Notes: a model not told the origin generated them from the letters alone. Shown: positions 22,625-35,606, counted from the stretch's first letter. The stretch is 64,000 nucleotides of DNA from Hemerocallis citrina (GCA_017893485.1 CM030368.1:172177004-172241003), one strand, 5' to 3'. Numbers and translations are program-made.

Positions 22625-24959
22625 ATCTTATCTATTGCACCACTCATGCGTCCCATATATATACCACTTGGTTGTTTCATATAAACAAGTTACGTTTAGG
22701 CCTAGTGGTAGATTCTATAGGGTCATGTACTTGGGCATCATGTATCAAGCAAGCAGGTTCATGAATTTGATAATCATATAACTGGTTCACGAGTCAAGTG
22801 ATAATATGATAGGCTCATGAATCAAATAATAATATAACTAGTTCATGGATCGATGGTAACTAGTCCATGAATCAAATAATAATATAACTAGTTCATGAAC
22901 CAAGTAACAAGTGGGAAACATGGGCCCACTTCCGAGTACACTTACCTATATTGTATACTACTAGATCTTTTCCTTAAATCCCAGCTTGATTACTTATTAT
23001 TTTTACCAACGGACATGTAGGTGCACAGTCAGGGACAGAAGACAGGTTCAGACTGGGCGAGAAACAAGTTATGGTGTCATAAACAAAATTATAAACATTG
23101 AAACAATAAAAACTCTAATTCTGGACAGCAGGACGTTGCTGCACCAAAATTGAAATTTTCGCTTCTACAGAAAAACAAATCTGGATCCATCAGAAGTTTT
23201 AGAAACTAGACTCTACCGGTTCCAACGCATATACACATGATATATAAAAGCTACAGAAACTGAGTTCAATTAATCATTCTTTACAGATTTTGTATTCAGC
23301 CAGAATTCTTAAAATTATGTTCATATATATGAATTAGGTCTGAAAACTCATCAAATAAATCTAAGAAAATTAAGTAGGATTCCCTAGTATGTCTAGTCTC
23401 AGCAAAATAAATTTCATATTATTATATTACTGATAGCATGTCCAAATTAAATTGCAAAACTGGGTGATACAGTAAAATTGTGGATCTGGAAATCCAGACC
23501 CAGCAGTACTAAAACAACCATAACTCACAAAATATAATTCGGAATTCGATTCCATACTGAAAACTAGATACATGGGGCTACAATTCATATTCAGAAACTA
23601 ATTCAAAATTCTGTCATTAACAGGGTCGAAATTACCAAGCAAGATCATGACAGCAGCATAAGTGATTTCTTTTGCATGAAATATAACATGATTATTAACT
23701 ACCATGAATCTAAGTTAATGTGTGATACAAATCAAGGATTTGTAATCATTCAACAGCACCCATGTCTATTCTCAACTCATAGCAAAAGGAAAGCAATATC
23801 AACACATGCATCATACATCCAAATATCTACAAGTCATGGTTGTTCATAAATTCATTTAGCCAAATAATTAGATAAATAATTCGATCTAACTAGTTATTGT
23901 GAAATGGGAGTATTAACGAATGGTTATGACCCTTACGATTATGGAAATTAATGAAGACGAACAGCGAGTAGGATCAAGATGTATCAACGATAACAAAAGG
24001 CGAGTCACAACTAAAATCTACTTGCGGTATTTCAAAAAGATGCTTGTACGGGGAAACGAAAAAATCGTACAAGTTACTTGCCTTGATCGATTGTAGGACG
24101 ACGAAGATCCAGGAATACGAATTCGCGAGAGCACGTGCATGCTACGTGCAAGGAGACACGCAGCAACACAAGAAGATTGGACGGCAATGGCAGTAACACT
24201 CGGCGGATCTCAGCCAAACAGCATGATCGAACAACAACACCAAGAGGGCTTCATCTAGGTAGCAGCTCAACTTGGTGTCTGACAGCGGCTGACAGTGAGG
24301 GGTGCTCGGGTGGTGTTGGGCAGGCGACTATGGTGGTCAAGGAGCACAGCAGCAGGGGGCTTCGATGGGTTGCGGGGGCTAACAACAACGGGGATCATGG
24401 TGAAGTGGTGCAGTTGACAGAGAGGACAACAGCGAGGGGAGGTTGATGCTGGGGTTGGCAGCACTGAGGGGGGTGCAGTGAAGCGCTGCTAGCAGCGTTG
24501 GAGCAGGGGTTCGGAGGCACACAGGCGACGATTGGTGGGTTGTAGGAGCGACGGAAGGTCGCGGTGTACTGTGGTTGTGTGAGGCGGTGCTCAAAGGTTG
24601 CGGAAGGAGCAGTGGAAGGGGTGAAGAGGATGACCGGTAATGGTGAGGTCGAAGGTGCGGGTGCTGGTGGCGATCAGGGTTGGAAACTGGGGGACGACGA
24701 AGTAGGGCTGGGGAAGTGGATGAGACAGGAAATGGTCAATGGAGGAAGGCGCTGCAAGGACGACGAGGCTTCGACGACGGTGCTCGTTGGTGGGAAGTCA
24801 GCTAAGGTGGCTGAGGAGGCTGAGGACAGAGAGCGAGGATGATCAGGAGTAATGGCGATGATGGAAGGCGATGAAGAAGGTGGTGGCGACTAGCGTTATA
24901 AGCAGAGGAAGAGGAAGAGAGAGAGGTAGTGGGTGGACAGGGAATGGGGGTTTGGCGGT

Positions 24960-25020
24960 TAGGGTTGTGCAGTAGGGGATAGGGTTAGGGTTTGCTAGGG
25001 TAGAGTAGGTATATATATAG
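24960..25020 (-). promoter_or_regulatory. TATA box and telo-box cluster in LTR copy A
   Basis: On the minus strand CTATATATATA (25010-25020) is followed by AAACCCTAACCCT (24981-24993) and AACCCTAA (about 24959-24966). AAACCCTA is the plant telo-box found near transcription starts of highly expressed genes. The GC-rich block that follows would be the transcribed leader. Copy B has the same telo-box (about 34793-34800) in a matching place. Confidence 0.55.
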
Positions 25021-25636
25021 GGTTTAGTGGGTTTGGGTTATTGGGTAAGCGGGTATGGGATCCAATAGGAGAAATAGGCTATAGGGTTTGGGTTAATGAT
25101 CCAATAGGGAATAAAAAAACCAATAGAAGTAGGATTTATAATAAAATATAATTTGTATTAAAATATAGAAATTATTTGAAATAACTACAAATACAATTAC
25201 TAAGTAGTAATGGGTTTTTAATAATCCATCAAAAGTAATAATAAGAATAACAACAATAATAATAATAATAATGGTAATAATAACAATAATAATGAAAATA
25301 ATAACCATAATAATAACAAGAATATTGATAATAATATTAATAATAACAATAACAATAGTAATAATAAGATTGTATAACAAAATAGGAATTGGGTTTAACA
25401 AATTTATTAAAATAATTCGGATAGTAATAATACATTTGATTTGGGCTCAAATATAAATAGTCGATTAATTAGGAATATAAAATAAAATTAAAATACACCA
25501 TTATTCGAATAAATATAATTTCCGATTAGAAAAGCTTTTAATAGAAGATCCAAAATGAAATTAAAACAAAATGAATTTATAAATAATCAAAATACAGAAA
25601 ATATTCAGAAAATGTATTTGCGGGAACAAGGGTTAC

Positions 25637-28095
25637 ATGTATAAACAATAACTCAAAGAAAGATGGAGAGTACCCGTTAGAGCAAGCTTCGGGTGACAAG
25701 TATTAGCAAGTAGTGAAATAATAAAGGACGATATAACAAGAACAATAAATTGGAATGATATCAGAGCAAATAAATGATAAACGATAACAAGATCAAAAGT
25801 TGATACTCAATTGTACAATTGTTGATAAATAATAGTCAGTAATCAGTAAAATAATAATCAGAAATAATAGTCAATAATAGGTATACTATTCGATAGTCAA
25901 TGATACATTTGTCAATAATCAACGATCGATAAATAATGGTCGTTAAACAATAGTCAATAAGGTCAATAGTCGATAGTCAATAATCAATAAATAATAGTCG
26001 ATAAACAATAATCAATAATCAATAAATCAATAGTCGGTGTTTAGTGTCAATCTTTAGATCTATCAATCTTTTATTAACCTATCTAATGCATGTAATCATG
26101 TGTCCCATATCATAGGTTCGGGTGCATACAATCAAGTGAATGTTTAGACACTAGTGGTGAACCCTACAAGTCATCTACTCGGCAACAATAATCAATAATC
26201 CATAATCCATAATCCACAATCAACAATCTATAACGAGAATCGGTCCACAATACGATACACGATATAATCGGGATGCTATAGCAGTAGTCCACAATCAATT
26301 GAAAAAACAACTGATAACAATAATAATATAGGGATACACGGGCCCCTCATCCGAGTACAGTCTCCAATTGTTCACTACCAAGTCGACCCTTATTACCCTG
26401 GCTTGTTATCATTTTATCACAATCAGTTATGAACATGTGATCAATATGATCAATGAGAACTGTGGTATCAAGATTTATGCAATGGGTATAATCAATGAGA
26501 ACGGTAGTATTAATACAATATCAAGAAGATATCAAGGCTGTGCAATGCATGAAATATACATAGTTCAATTCATTAAATATGAAAAATAATAGGTTTATAT
26601 GCAAAAATCTAACAATGCAAGTTCGGGACAGCAGCACCTATTGGTACTCAAATGCACTTTTCCACTGCTACGGGAATGCAAATCCGATTCTGTCAAGAGT
26701 TCTAGAAACTAGACTCTTTGCCGGTTCCAACACATATCACATGATATATTATAGTTACAGTAGTTGTGCCCATAAATTCATTCTTTACTTGTTTCATGTA
26801 CAGTCTCGGTTCTGAAAATTATAACTTGACAGTACTAAAAAGTCAATAACTTACAATCTATAAATTGGATTGAGAATCCGTGAGAAGTTCCGGATCTTAG
26901 AATTATTGTGATACAATTTCTATTTACAAAGTTCTAAGTTTCAGTATTGAAAACGGGGTCAAAACCTTAGTACAAGTCGAGCAATTTATAAGGCAGTAAA
27001 GTTGAATGTCCGATAACACGATAAATTAATGGTTCAAGATTTAAATCAATAACAATGACTTGATAAGAAGACTATGAGTCAAAAACATGATACGATAAAG
27101 AAAATAATGAATCAATAATGGAATTGAATTAGATACAACATTCAAATCAATAACTACTTGCTAGGTGTCAAGGAAAATACTTGCACAAAAATGATAAAAT
27201 GTGTAAAAGAGATACTTGCCTGTTATACGATGAGTCGCCAATAAGCAACAACAGCGAAGACCAAGAGCGAGGCAGCGGTAACATGGAAACGAACAACAAA
27301 GAGTGACGACAATAGCGAGATGCATGACGATTGCAGCTATCGCAGCAAATGCACGACATACAGCACATGCAACAGTAAGAACGGTAGTCACCGATGTGAA
27401 AGAAGGTGGCTGCGATGTGAGGCAACAACATAGGGAGAAGGCGGCAGCAACAATGGTAGCAAGCAAGGTGATTCTGTCATCGGGGTAATGGAGAGTCAGT
27501 GAAGAGATATCAGTGGGATTTGAGGAAGCAACAGCAAGGCGACGCACCGCAATGGAGGTGGTGATGGCTGACGTAGGGGACTTCGGCGAGGCAGCAAGGA
27601 GATGGTGATGGGTTGCGGGATGCGGCAGCGGGTGTGAGGAGGAGGAAAACGGTGGGTTTGAGGAGGCGCCCGGGTGCTGGTGCGGTTGGAGGGTAGTCGG
27701 GATGTCTGGGTTTGTTGTCGGCAGTCGAGGGCAGCGGGGTTGATGGAAATGTGGTAGAAGGAGGCAGCAAGGGAGTTTGGAAGAAGCTCGGGTTACAGTG
27801 CTGGCTCGAAGTGGGAGGCAGTCGAGATATGGCTTCGGCTAGTCGGAGGACAGTGCGGCTGTAGGAGATGGCGGGGTAGTGCGAGGCGAAGGAAGAGCTG
27901 AACGGTGGAGGGCTCGATGGTATGCGGTGGCTATCGAGGATGTCGACGGTGTCGGTTGCAGTGGAGACTCGGTGATTGAAGGCGACAATGGAGGTGGTGT
28001 TGGGTGAGGAGGAACAACGGGTTGAAGATGGGTTTCGGGGCTACAGTGGGAGAGAGGAGAAGATGGTGTTGGGTTAGCGGGAGGGGGAGAAGAAG
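25637..28095 (-). repeat. Long LTR copy B, left segment
   Basis: It abuts copy A directly. It lacks the first roughly 380 bp of the LTR (counting from the TGTCACG end) and begins just before the conserved TTAGAGCAAG block. It continues through the GGTTCCAACACATAT block (about 26725) and a GC-rich block (27200-28090) and stops where copy C is inserted. It carries a low-complexity tract of AATAATCAATAGTCGATA-like units at 25801-26037. The other part is at 34747-35606. Confidence 0.75.
28091..28095 (+). repeat. 5-bp target duplication of LTR copy C (left; right copy 34742-34746)
   Basis: AGAAG on both sides of copy C, perfect. Confidence 0.8.
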
Positions 28096-31000
28096 TGTCA
28101 TGCCCCGCTTCCCAAAATAAAGGGAATACGAGTCCATGACGAAGGCCCAGCGAATGATATTAACATCATCCATAGCTGTACCAGTCTTAACTCAATAATA
28201 TGAAAAGAAATAATCACAACCACGCAGATAAATATAATCACATAAACAATAACTGAGATAAAAACATGCAATAGTCATCATAATAACCAATAACTGAAAG
28301 AAAAAAAAAACAGTTTCGGGTCAACAATCCCGGGATACAAAGTTCAACAAAAGAATAACAGTGCGATAAAAGAATAACACAGAAGGTGGTAATTTATTCT
28401 AAAGCAGCTCCTGCTCCAATCCTAGAAGAACTGCTCATCAATGCCTCCTGGCAAATCTCCTTGTTCACCTGTAGCTGGATCAACTAGAGTGGAAAAGAAA
28501 ATGTCCTTAGAGCAACTATGGACAGCAAGTAGTTAAAAGTAAAGAGTAAGGGAACATGGTACATTAAAGAGTATGAAGCAATATCAAAGTCCAAAAGCAA
28601 TAACGATATCAATAAACAATAGTCAAGTGTACAAGTGTCAACTTAAGTTTAGCATTTTGTTTTTCCTATATAGTGCACGTACTACTGCGTCCCATACCAC
28701 AGATTCAGTGCACACAAACAGTGTACGTTTTAGACATAGTGGTGGGATCTACAGAGCGTGTTCTCGGTGCAATGAGATAACATGATAACAAGGTAACAAG
28801 TTCACGAGTATTTCTCCACCTTCCATGTCAATAGTACGAGTACACAAGAAGGACCCTACCGAATACATTTTCTGAGATTATCCACTACTAAGTCAACCCT
28901 TATTAACCCCAGCTTGTTTAATATTTTATTATTTTATTCATGGTAATGCAATTGTATATATAAGAGTGTCAAGGCGATAAAAGAGGTACAAAAAAATGAT
29001 ACAATGCATGATAAACTACAAATAATTGTAAATCTAAAAAGAACCGACACAACAGTACTAACACAACAGTAACTCACAAACTACAACTCGGAATTCGATT
29101 CTGCCAAAAGGAAAAGTAAACTAGACACTCGGGGCTACAATTTATATTCAGAAAGTTTTTATTAATTCTAACTGTAACTAGGTCAATTATCCTAATCTTT
29201 ACAGGTTAACTGTTCTAGTAGCAACTTATAGTCAAAATTTAATGGGTGAAAACGAGGTGTAAAATCAGTATAAAAATCTACAAAAATTAGGAATGGATCC
29301 TAAGCATGTCTACTAAGTTTCTGGAGAGTATCATGTCATTAAACTACTATTATCATGGTGTTTCAACTAAAAGTTGTGTCGGTATTTCATTAATTTGTAA
29401 TCTGAAAAGTACAGACCAGTAGTGACTAAAACTGCAATATCATACAGCTCACATTTTGGAATCAAGATCCGTCAATTGGTCTGAAAACTGATTCATTAGG
29501 CTACAATTCTTTTTTATATTGTTTTGTTTGATTCCTATTGTAACAGGGTCGAAACCTCAGTACAAAACAGAATAGGCAGCAAGACGTAACAAAAGCCATC
29601 ATATATATTTATCAAAGTGAATAATCAACATGTTCTTGTTGTCATGCAATGCATTATCATTAATGTACAGCAAGTTGAGGTGAAATTCTACTGTATATAA
29701 GGCAAGATTATAATATCACAATTCAATTCTTGAGATCTCAATCAATCAACATGTATTCATATCATGGAATATTTCTCATATGCAAGTTCTAGTCAATATT
29801 TTTATGTTGTGTATGCATGCAAGTTTGGGTTTGAGTCAATGGATATTGGCACGAGTCAAGGATACTTCGGGTTAGCTCGTGTAAACCTTATATATCCCCA
29901 ATGGAAGGTATACAAAGCAATATTAAGATAATCGAAGTTGAACTACTTGCGGAGGAGATCAATAATCTTGAACTAGAAAAATAAACCGAGTTCAAGTGGA
30001 CTTGCCTTTTGTGTGAGAGATTCGAATATGAGAAAAGAATAACGGGATCGGAATCCGGACGACGCTCCAAAATATGTGCGACACGTACAAAATACCAAAA
30101 CAGCAACGCCCAAACAGCCAAGCAACCCACACCAGATCTCGCACACAACACCGAACAGCAAAATGGGATCCCTAATGTCAAAATAGCAAACACCCAAGTC
30201 CACCAATAGGAGCTCGTCTTCAACCTTCGACAGAGAGAGAGAAGGAGAACGAGTGGGAGAACTGGCGGCTGGCGATGATGGCACGGCACTGTGGTAGGGG
30301 CGCTCGGCAGCGGTGAGGCGGCAACAGCAGTGCTGTGGTCGGGAAGCGACGCAACAGCATCGCAGAGCGACGATGACTCTGTTCTCGACAAAAACGGAGG
30401 GAACGTCGACAGGGGTGTTCGGGCTCTGGACGGCGATGACTGCGATGCTAGGAGGGGACGACAATGGCGAGCGGCGGATGGAGGTGAGGTTGAAGGTGAA
30501 GTTGAGGTGGAGCCATGGTGGAATGGTGGAGGATGAAGAAGGTAGATGGGGGGTTGTGCGGTAGCGGAGGAAGATGAGCAGGGGGCTCAGGCAGTGACGG
30601 GAGAAGACTAGGAGGGCGATATTGGGTTCGAGAGGAAGAAGGAGTTCTTTGTTTTATTTTTTTTGTTTGGGTAACAGAAGAGAGAGAGTTGGAGACTGGG
30701 AGAGAGAGTGGGAGAGAGAGAGACGGGGGAAGATCTGTTATAATAATAATAATAAAATATTAATAGTGGGTAGTTGGAGATAGTGGTGGATGTAGTTACG
30801 GAAACTGTGAAGAGTGGGTGAATGTGGAGAAATTGTATACGGGTAAGCATATAGGATTGATCTATACAAACACGTATGGGTACTGGGTTTAGAATTGGGC
30901 TTGGTTTGGATTGGGCTAATAAAAGATAACACTACAAGAAAATAGTTTTACACCAGTATTTCTACTCTGGCGTTTTGGTAGAAACGCCACTGTAGAAACC

Positions 31001-31189
31001 AGTTAATGTAAAGGAACAAAAAATCCAACTCTGCACCGGCGTATGTGAAAAATGCCGGCGTAGGTAGGTATACACCGGCATTTTTGTGTGGAAACGCTGG
31101 TGTAGGTTGCGGATAAGTGAAAACGCACTCTCTCTTTCTCTCTCTCATTTTACTTTAATTTCCCCCAATTTTCACTTTCTCTCTCTCTC

Positions 31190-31470
31190 TCCATCTCCCT
31201 CCTCCCAAATCCTCCCCATCCCTTCCCCTGCCCCCTTCCCCCGACGTCGCCACTTCCCCCATCGCCACCTCCTCCCCCGCTGTCGGCCCTTCCCCCATCG
31301 CCGCCCCCCTCCTCCGGCATCGCCCCTTCCCCCATTGCTGTCCCATCGCCGCCCCCCTACCCTGCCGTCAGCCCTTCCCCCATCGTCGCCCCCTCCCCCG
31401 CCATCTCCCCTTCCCTCCATCGCTGCCCCATCACCGCCCCCCTCCTCCGCGATCGCCTCTTCCTCTACAC
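31190..31470 (+). repeat. C-rich low-complexity tract in the CACTA element
   Basis: Imperfect repeats of CTTCCCCCATCGCCGCC units. A similar tract lies at about 32515-32660. It opens a proline-rich frame by composition only. AAACCCTAGG at about 31481 follows, so this may be the element's promoter or leader. Confidence 0.6.
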
Positions 31471-33129
31471 AAACCCTAGGTTTGTTCTTGAATTAAGAAC
31501 AAAAAAATTATTCTTAATTCTGAGTTGCATAGCTATTTGGAATCTTGTCACATATTCTGAATTGCATAGCTATTTGGAATCTTATCTGGTTGTATGTTTT
31601 GATTCAAGTTATGAGTCATTGGTGTTTGTTAGTTACTTTGTTAGATTCAAGTTTATTAGGTATAATTCTTTTGTTTCTTTTTTGTCTTATTTTTTTCGTG
31701 TCGAATTTGATTGTTCTTTCTTGTAGTAGGATCATTCTAGCTCTAGTAGACTTTATACAGTGGTTTGGATCAAGAGGTGTCGTAATGAATTTATATAGTA
31801 GTTTGAGTTGTTGTTTGCATTTATATTTGTGTGATGAAATTTCTGAATCGTTTTTTTAAAAAAAAATTTAATTTGTAGGATGTCAAATTATGCATTGACT
31901 ATGATGTTGCTGACTCATGGAAGTATGCTAGTGAGCTATGGTAATCTTGTGGTAAAGAGAAGCTAGATTAATTGACCTTGAAAGATGTCTTATTGATTTC
32001 ATTATTGTGCTGCTACTGCTTTGCTTTGAAAGTATGTGATATATTCATGATAGCTTGTTCATTTCAATTGGTTGCAAATTATGTTTTACTTGTTGATGAA
32101 ATGCCTGTTAATGCACTAGCCATATATATGTTAGTTTGGTATTTTATTTACACTTTAAATTTGACTTGAATTTGTTGAAGATATTATGTGTTTGTAGTGT
32201 ATAGATCCATTTGTTTGGAATCTTGTTGTATTTAAAGTTGTTTACCCTATTTCCATCCTGTGATGCTTCCCATTAGCAATGATTACAATACCCTTAAAGA
32301 TAGACTAGTGAGGGCACCTTCTTTCATATGTATTAAGCGGTCCCAATTTTTGGTCTTTGTACCTGTTCATTTGAGAATTAGATGCATTTTCAAGACTTCA
32401 TCTATCTCTAGTTAGCCTACAATGTTGAAATGGATTTAGGAAGAAAGGCGTGTCTGGGGTTTTCTGGACAGTAGAGGAGATATACAGCCCAACTCAATAC
32501 AATTTAGGGGATTAGTCCCTTCGCTCGCCCCACATCCCCGGTCGCCGTCCCCCCTCCCCTAATCTCATTTCTCTCTCCCTTTCACCCAACCACTGCACCT
32601 TCGTCGTCATCATCCCCCGCCCTCCAGCGTTGTCATCATCGCCCCCCGTCCCCGGTCGCGTCTGTTTTGATGACAGTCTAAAACTCCAGAAAGAAATAAG
32701 TGGATTTTTGTGTGTTCATGAATTTCATGACATCTTTGTTAACTTTTCTTAATGCAATTGATAAGCTTGATGTTGATGTTATTTATTTCTTAAAACTCTA
32801 ATGGGAAATTCTTTTATATGCAAGTGTGCATACCTTAAGATCTATATTTCAAGCTACACATCATTGTTCAACAATGTTGTTTTAAGTGTAATTCTAAATT
32901 AACCAATTTAGACTGGCAGGTCACTTTCTTTGTCAAATAGAGCTAAATTAAGAAAAAGAAATTAAATGAACAGCTGGATGTAATGTGGCCATTTTGGGAT
33001 GTGTACTTTTTATATGATTATCTCAAAGATTGAGTACACAGGTTGGAAGTTGTAATTATATGAGACTCTGTTGTTAGCATGTGCATTGCACGGGCTTTCT
33101 TATACTTGACAAATAGAGAGAAATAGTCG

Positions 33130-33315
33130 GTGAACATGAGCAATGCACTTGCTCATGAGTTACGTTTCTATCTCAAACTTTCTAGTTATGATTATAAAAC
33201 TAGAATCCCTTTTGATAAACATTCAGCTTATAAAATACAGAGAGATGTGCTCCTCAAACTTAGGATGGATCAACAAGATTGGTTTAGGGCCTTCAATGTG
33301 AGGAAATATAATTAG
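33130..33315 (+). other. Possible captured exon fragment, 61 codons
   Basis: The peptide (HELRFYLKLSSYDYKTRIPF, later QQDWFRAFNVRKYN) has a balanced, globular-protein-like composition unlike the surrounding AT-rich DNA. CACTA elements often pick up host exons. I do not recognise the family and no splice context is convincing. Confidence 0.3.
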
Positions 33316-34746
33316 TTCCAGTTATTTCCCGAGAAGGATGTGTGTGACTCTCCCGCCAAAATATAAGCTTCAATGAACAGATGGTGATAATAGTTCGGAA
33401 AGTTCTTTTGGGCATACTCAATGTATGTTATTGGATTGTTTTACTGGATTGTATGATTTTCCTCATCTAATAAACCAGCTTCATCTTTCTTGTAGTGAAG
33501 GCAAATTACTTCAGGTTAGCGTCAAATGTATGTTACTGGATTGTATGATTTGAAACTCTTGTTTCAGGTTAGGGCAGCTTCACGAGTTGCTTTTTTGTCT
33601 GAATTTGGAGATGAGATGGATCATGTATCTGAAGTTGCACACTCTAATTTTTTGAGTGACTAGTGATGGAAATTTTTTTATCTAAACTTTATATACAATT
33701 ATATCATGATGTCTAGATGAGTATCAGTTTCTAAGATAATGTTCATGCTTGTTGCTTGGGTTTGAAAATGAGATTGTTCTTTCTCATTGGTTTTAAGTGA
33801 TGATGAGATGGATTATGTAACTGAAGTTGCATACTATGATTTACAGAGGAGTAACTAGTGATGAAATAATCTTGTTTGAACTTATGTTGTGGTTTCAATT
33901 GACAGTTATCTCATGAGTATTATAAAAGTATAAGTTTCATTTCAGTTAGTATCTTGTTTGCCTGAATTTGACAGTGAAAATATTCTTTTTCACTCTTTCT
34001 AACTCAATATTTTGAACTCCATATTTTGGTTATGAATGTGATGAGATCACATTATTATGTTTCATTATGATATTACAATTTGATGATATTATACTATTAT
34101 GCTTCATTCATATTTTAGGGATTGAAGATTTTCAGAATCTGTGCAATGATGAACTTAATTTGGGTCTCTTTTAGTTTTGCAATTGGTTTTGATTGTAAGA
34201 GTGCTGAAGGGTTTTTTTTTTAATTTTAATTTTAATTTTAAAAAAAAATTAAAAATATGTATCTACCCCGGCATTTTTACTAGTGCCGGGGTAGCTTTGA
34301 GCAAAACTGAAAAGTCTACACCGGCATTTTAAAAACGCCGGTGTAGGTGATGGCCGAAAACGGGATCCAAAACGAAAACACCCTTTCGGTGGCGTTTTTC
34401 AACTGCCGGTGTAGTTTTAACCTATACCGGCGTTCGTAAAAAATGCTAAGGAATGTCCCTAAGATGCAGCGACACACGATTTAGCGACACATGCATCGGC
34501 ATTTTATTAAATGCCGGTGGTATCTACGGGAGCATTTAAAAACGCCGGTGAATGTGAAAAAAAAGGCCGGTAAAGACTATTAGTGTTGTAGTGTAACAAG
34601 GATAGTAATAATAATAACAATAATACAATAAATTGCAACAGAATGCCCACAACAAGTCTAAGACCCAAAATACACTAAAATAGAAAAGAGAACACTACAA
34701 AAATACAAGAAAAATCCGTACAATCAGAAATAGGGGTTACAAGAAG

Positions 34747-35606
34747 GGAGATGAGAGAAAGAGAGACGGCTGAAGATGAGGGGGTAATTAGTTAGGGTTT
34801 AATTAAGGGAGAGATTAGGGGGAGGTAGTTATGAGTAAATATGAGGATTAGTGGGGATTGGATTAGATCATGGGGGTTAGTAGGGAGGAGATTAAGGAGG
34901 AGATGGTGGAGTGCAGTTAAGGAGGTATTCGGGTATGGTTGTATTTGGGTTAACGGGTTAACGGATTTGGGTTATGCTCCAATAGGATTTGTTGGATTTA
35001 AAAGTGTGGGCTTGAGTTAGGCTCTAGATTGTTTTGTTTAGGTTGGAATTCACATTCAAAAAGAGATCGAATAATAATAAAAATAGTATGGATTAAAATT
35101 GGGCTTCAAATAAATCAAAATAATATTTATAAGATGAGGGAAACATTACTTGGTTTGGGCTTAGATTGTGTTTAAGGAATAATAATAATAATGAATCAAA
35201 TAATATATGGGTTTTACTGAATAGAGAATAGGAGCTAGATTTTTCTAAAAAAGAAAAAAATAAATAATAATCATAAGAATGGGTTGGGCTCAATCAAAAT
35301 AAATAGATAATCAAATAATAATGGGATATAATGAATTAGGAGCCTGACTTTAAAATAATCAACGAATAATAATATGATTGTTTTTGGGCTAAAATGTAAA
35401 TAATTATTCAAATATGAATAGAAAATAAACTAATAAATTGGAATAAGATTTTTGTTAAAATATACAATCATTTGAAATAAACATAGTTGTTGATTCGAAA
35501 AGACTTTAATAGAAGATCCAAAATGAATTTTAAACAAAATGAATTTATAAATAATCGAAATAAAGAAAATACTCAGGAATATGTATAGGCAGATACAGGG
35601 GTTACA
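34747..35606 (-). repeat. Long LTR copy B, right segment
   Basis: It starts directly after the AGAAG duplication of copy C and holds the LTR's promoter-side part: GAGAGAAAGAGAG, telo-box TAGGGTTT (about 34793), ATT-rich DNA, then the conserved block GATCCAAAATGAATTTTAAA (about 35515) and the terminus GGGGTTACA. With 25637-28095 it makes one interrupted LTR of about 3.3 kb. Confidence 0.78.

Larger units (their letters stand above)
21145..25636 (-). repeat. Long LTR copy A (5' LTR, minus strand)
   Basis: On the minus strand it starts TGTAACCC and ends GGGCGTGACA. It matches copies B, C and D throughout, for example at the left terminus TGTCACGCCC, the GGTTCCAACGCATAT block (about 23218) and the right-end GATCCAAAATGAAATT block (about 25548). 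Without the 772-bp hAT insertion it is about 3.7 kb. With the tRNA-iMet primer site this suggests a Del/Tekay-like chromovirus, which are known for LTRs this long; no protein domain is left to confirm it. It has a 50-bp tandem repeat (22816-22847 and 22866-22897) and a GC-rich block at about 24100-24900. Confidence 0.82.
30930..34592. mobile_element. Non-autonomous CACTA (En/Spm) element, 3,663 bp
   Basis: The left end CACTACAAGAAAATAG and the inverted right end CACTACAACACTAATAG share CACTACAA, the CACTA-superfamily terminus. A 3-bp duplication TAA (30927-30929 and 34593-34595) flanks it. Both ends hold dense subterminal repeats of the type ACACCGGCGTTTTT in both orientations (30955-31100 and 34260-34560). 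No TNP2 or Ptta transposase domain was found inside. The interior has a C-rich tract, AT-rich non-coding DNA and internal duplications (33610-33671 resembles 33798-33865). Confidence 0.9.
28096..34741 (-). repeat. Long LTR copy C: solo LTR nested in copy B, carrying a CACTA element
   Basis: It begins TGTCATGCCCCGCTTCCC and ends GGGGTTACA, the family termini, and is flanked by the perfect 5-bp repeat AGAAG. No internal region or second LTR lies beside it, so it is a solo LTR left by recombination. Without the 3,663-bp CACTA element and its duplication it is about 3.0 kb, shorter than the other copies. The GC-rich block is at about 30030-30620. The sequence of copy B resumes exactly after the right AGAAG. 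Confidence 0.8.

Noticed and set aside
24135..24842. Open frames in the GC-rich block of LTR copy A (also 27161-27770 and 29888-30564)
   Set aside because: The frames are not conserved between LTR copies and have Gly/Ala/Arg/Ser-rich composition, as expected from GC-rich low-complexity DNA.
25801..26037. CRISPR-like or satellite array
   Set aside because: The AATAATCAATAGTCGATA units are irregular simple repeats without fixed spacers; the context is a plant LTR.
31086..31496. 136-codon proline/serine-rich open frame
   Set aside because: It follows from the C-rich repeat tract; three overlapping glycine-rich frames on the other strand show the same effect.
34693..34712. CACTACAAAAATAC as a further CACTA end
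   Set aside because: No subterminal CCGGCG repeats, no partner end and no 3-bp duplication; it lies within LTR copy C sequence.
28096..35606. First reading of copies B and C as one LTR ending at 35606
   Set aside because: The flanks of that unit do not match, while ending C at 34741 gives a perfect AGAAG duplication and leaves a continuous copy B.
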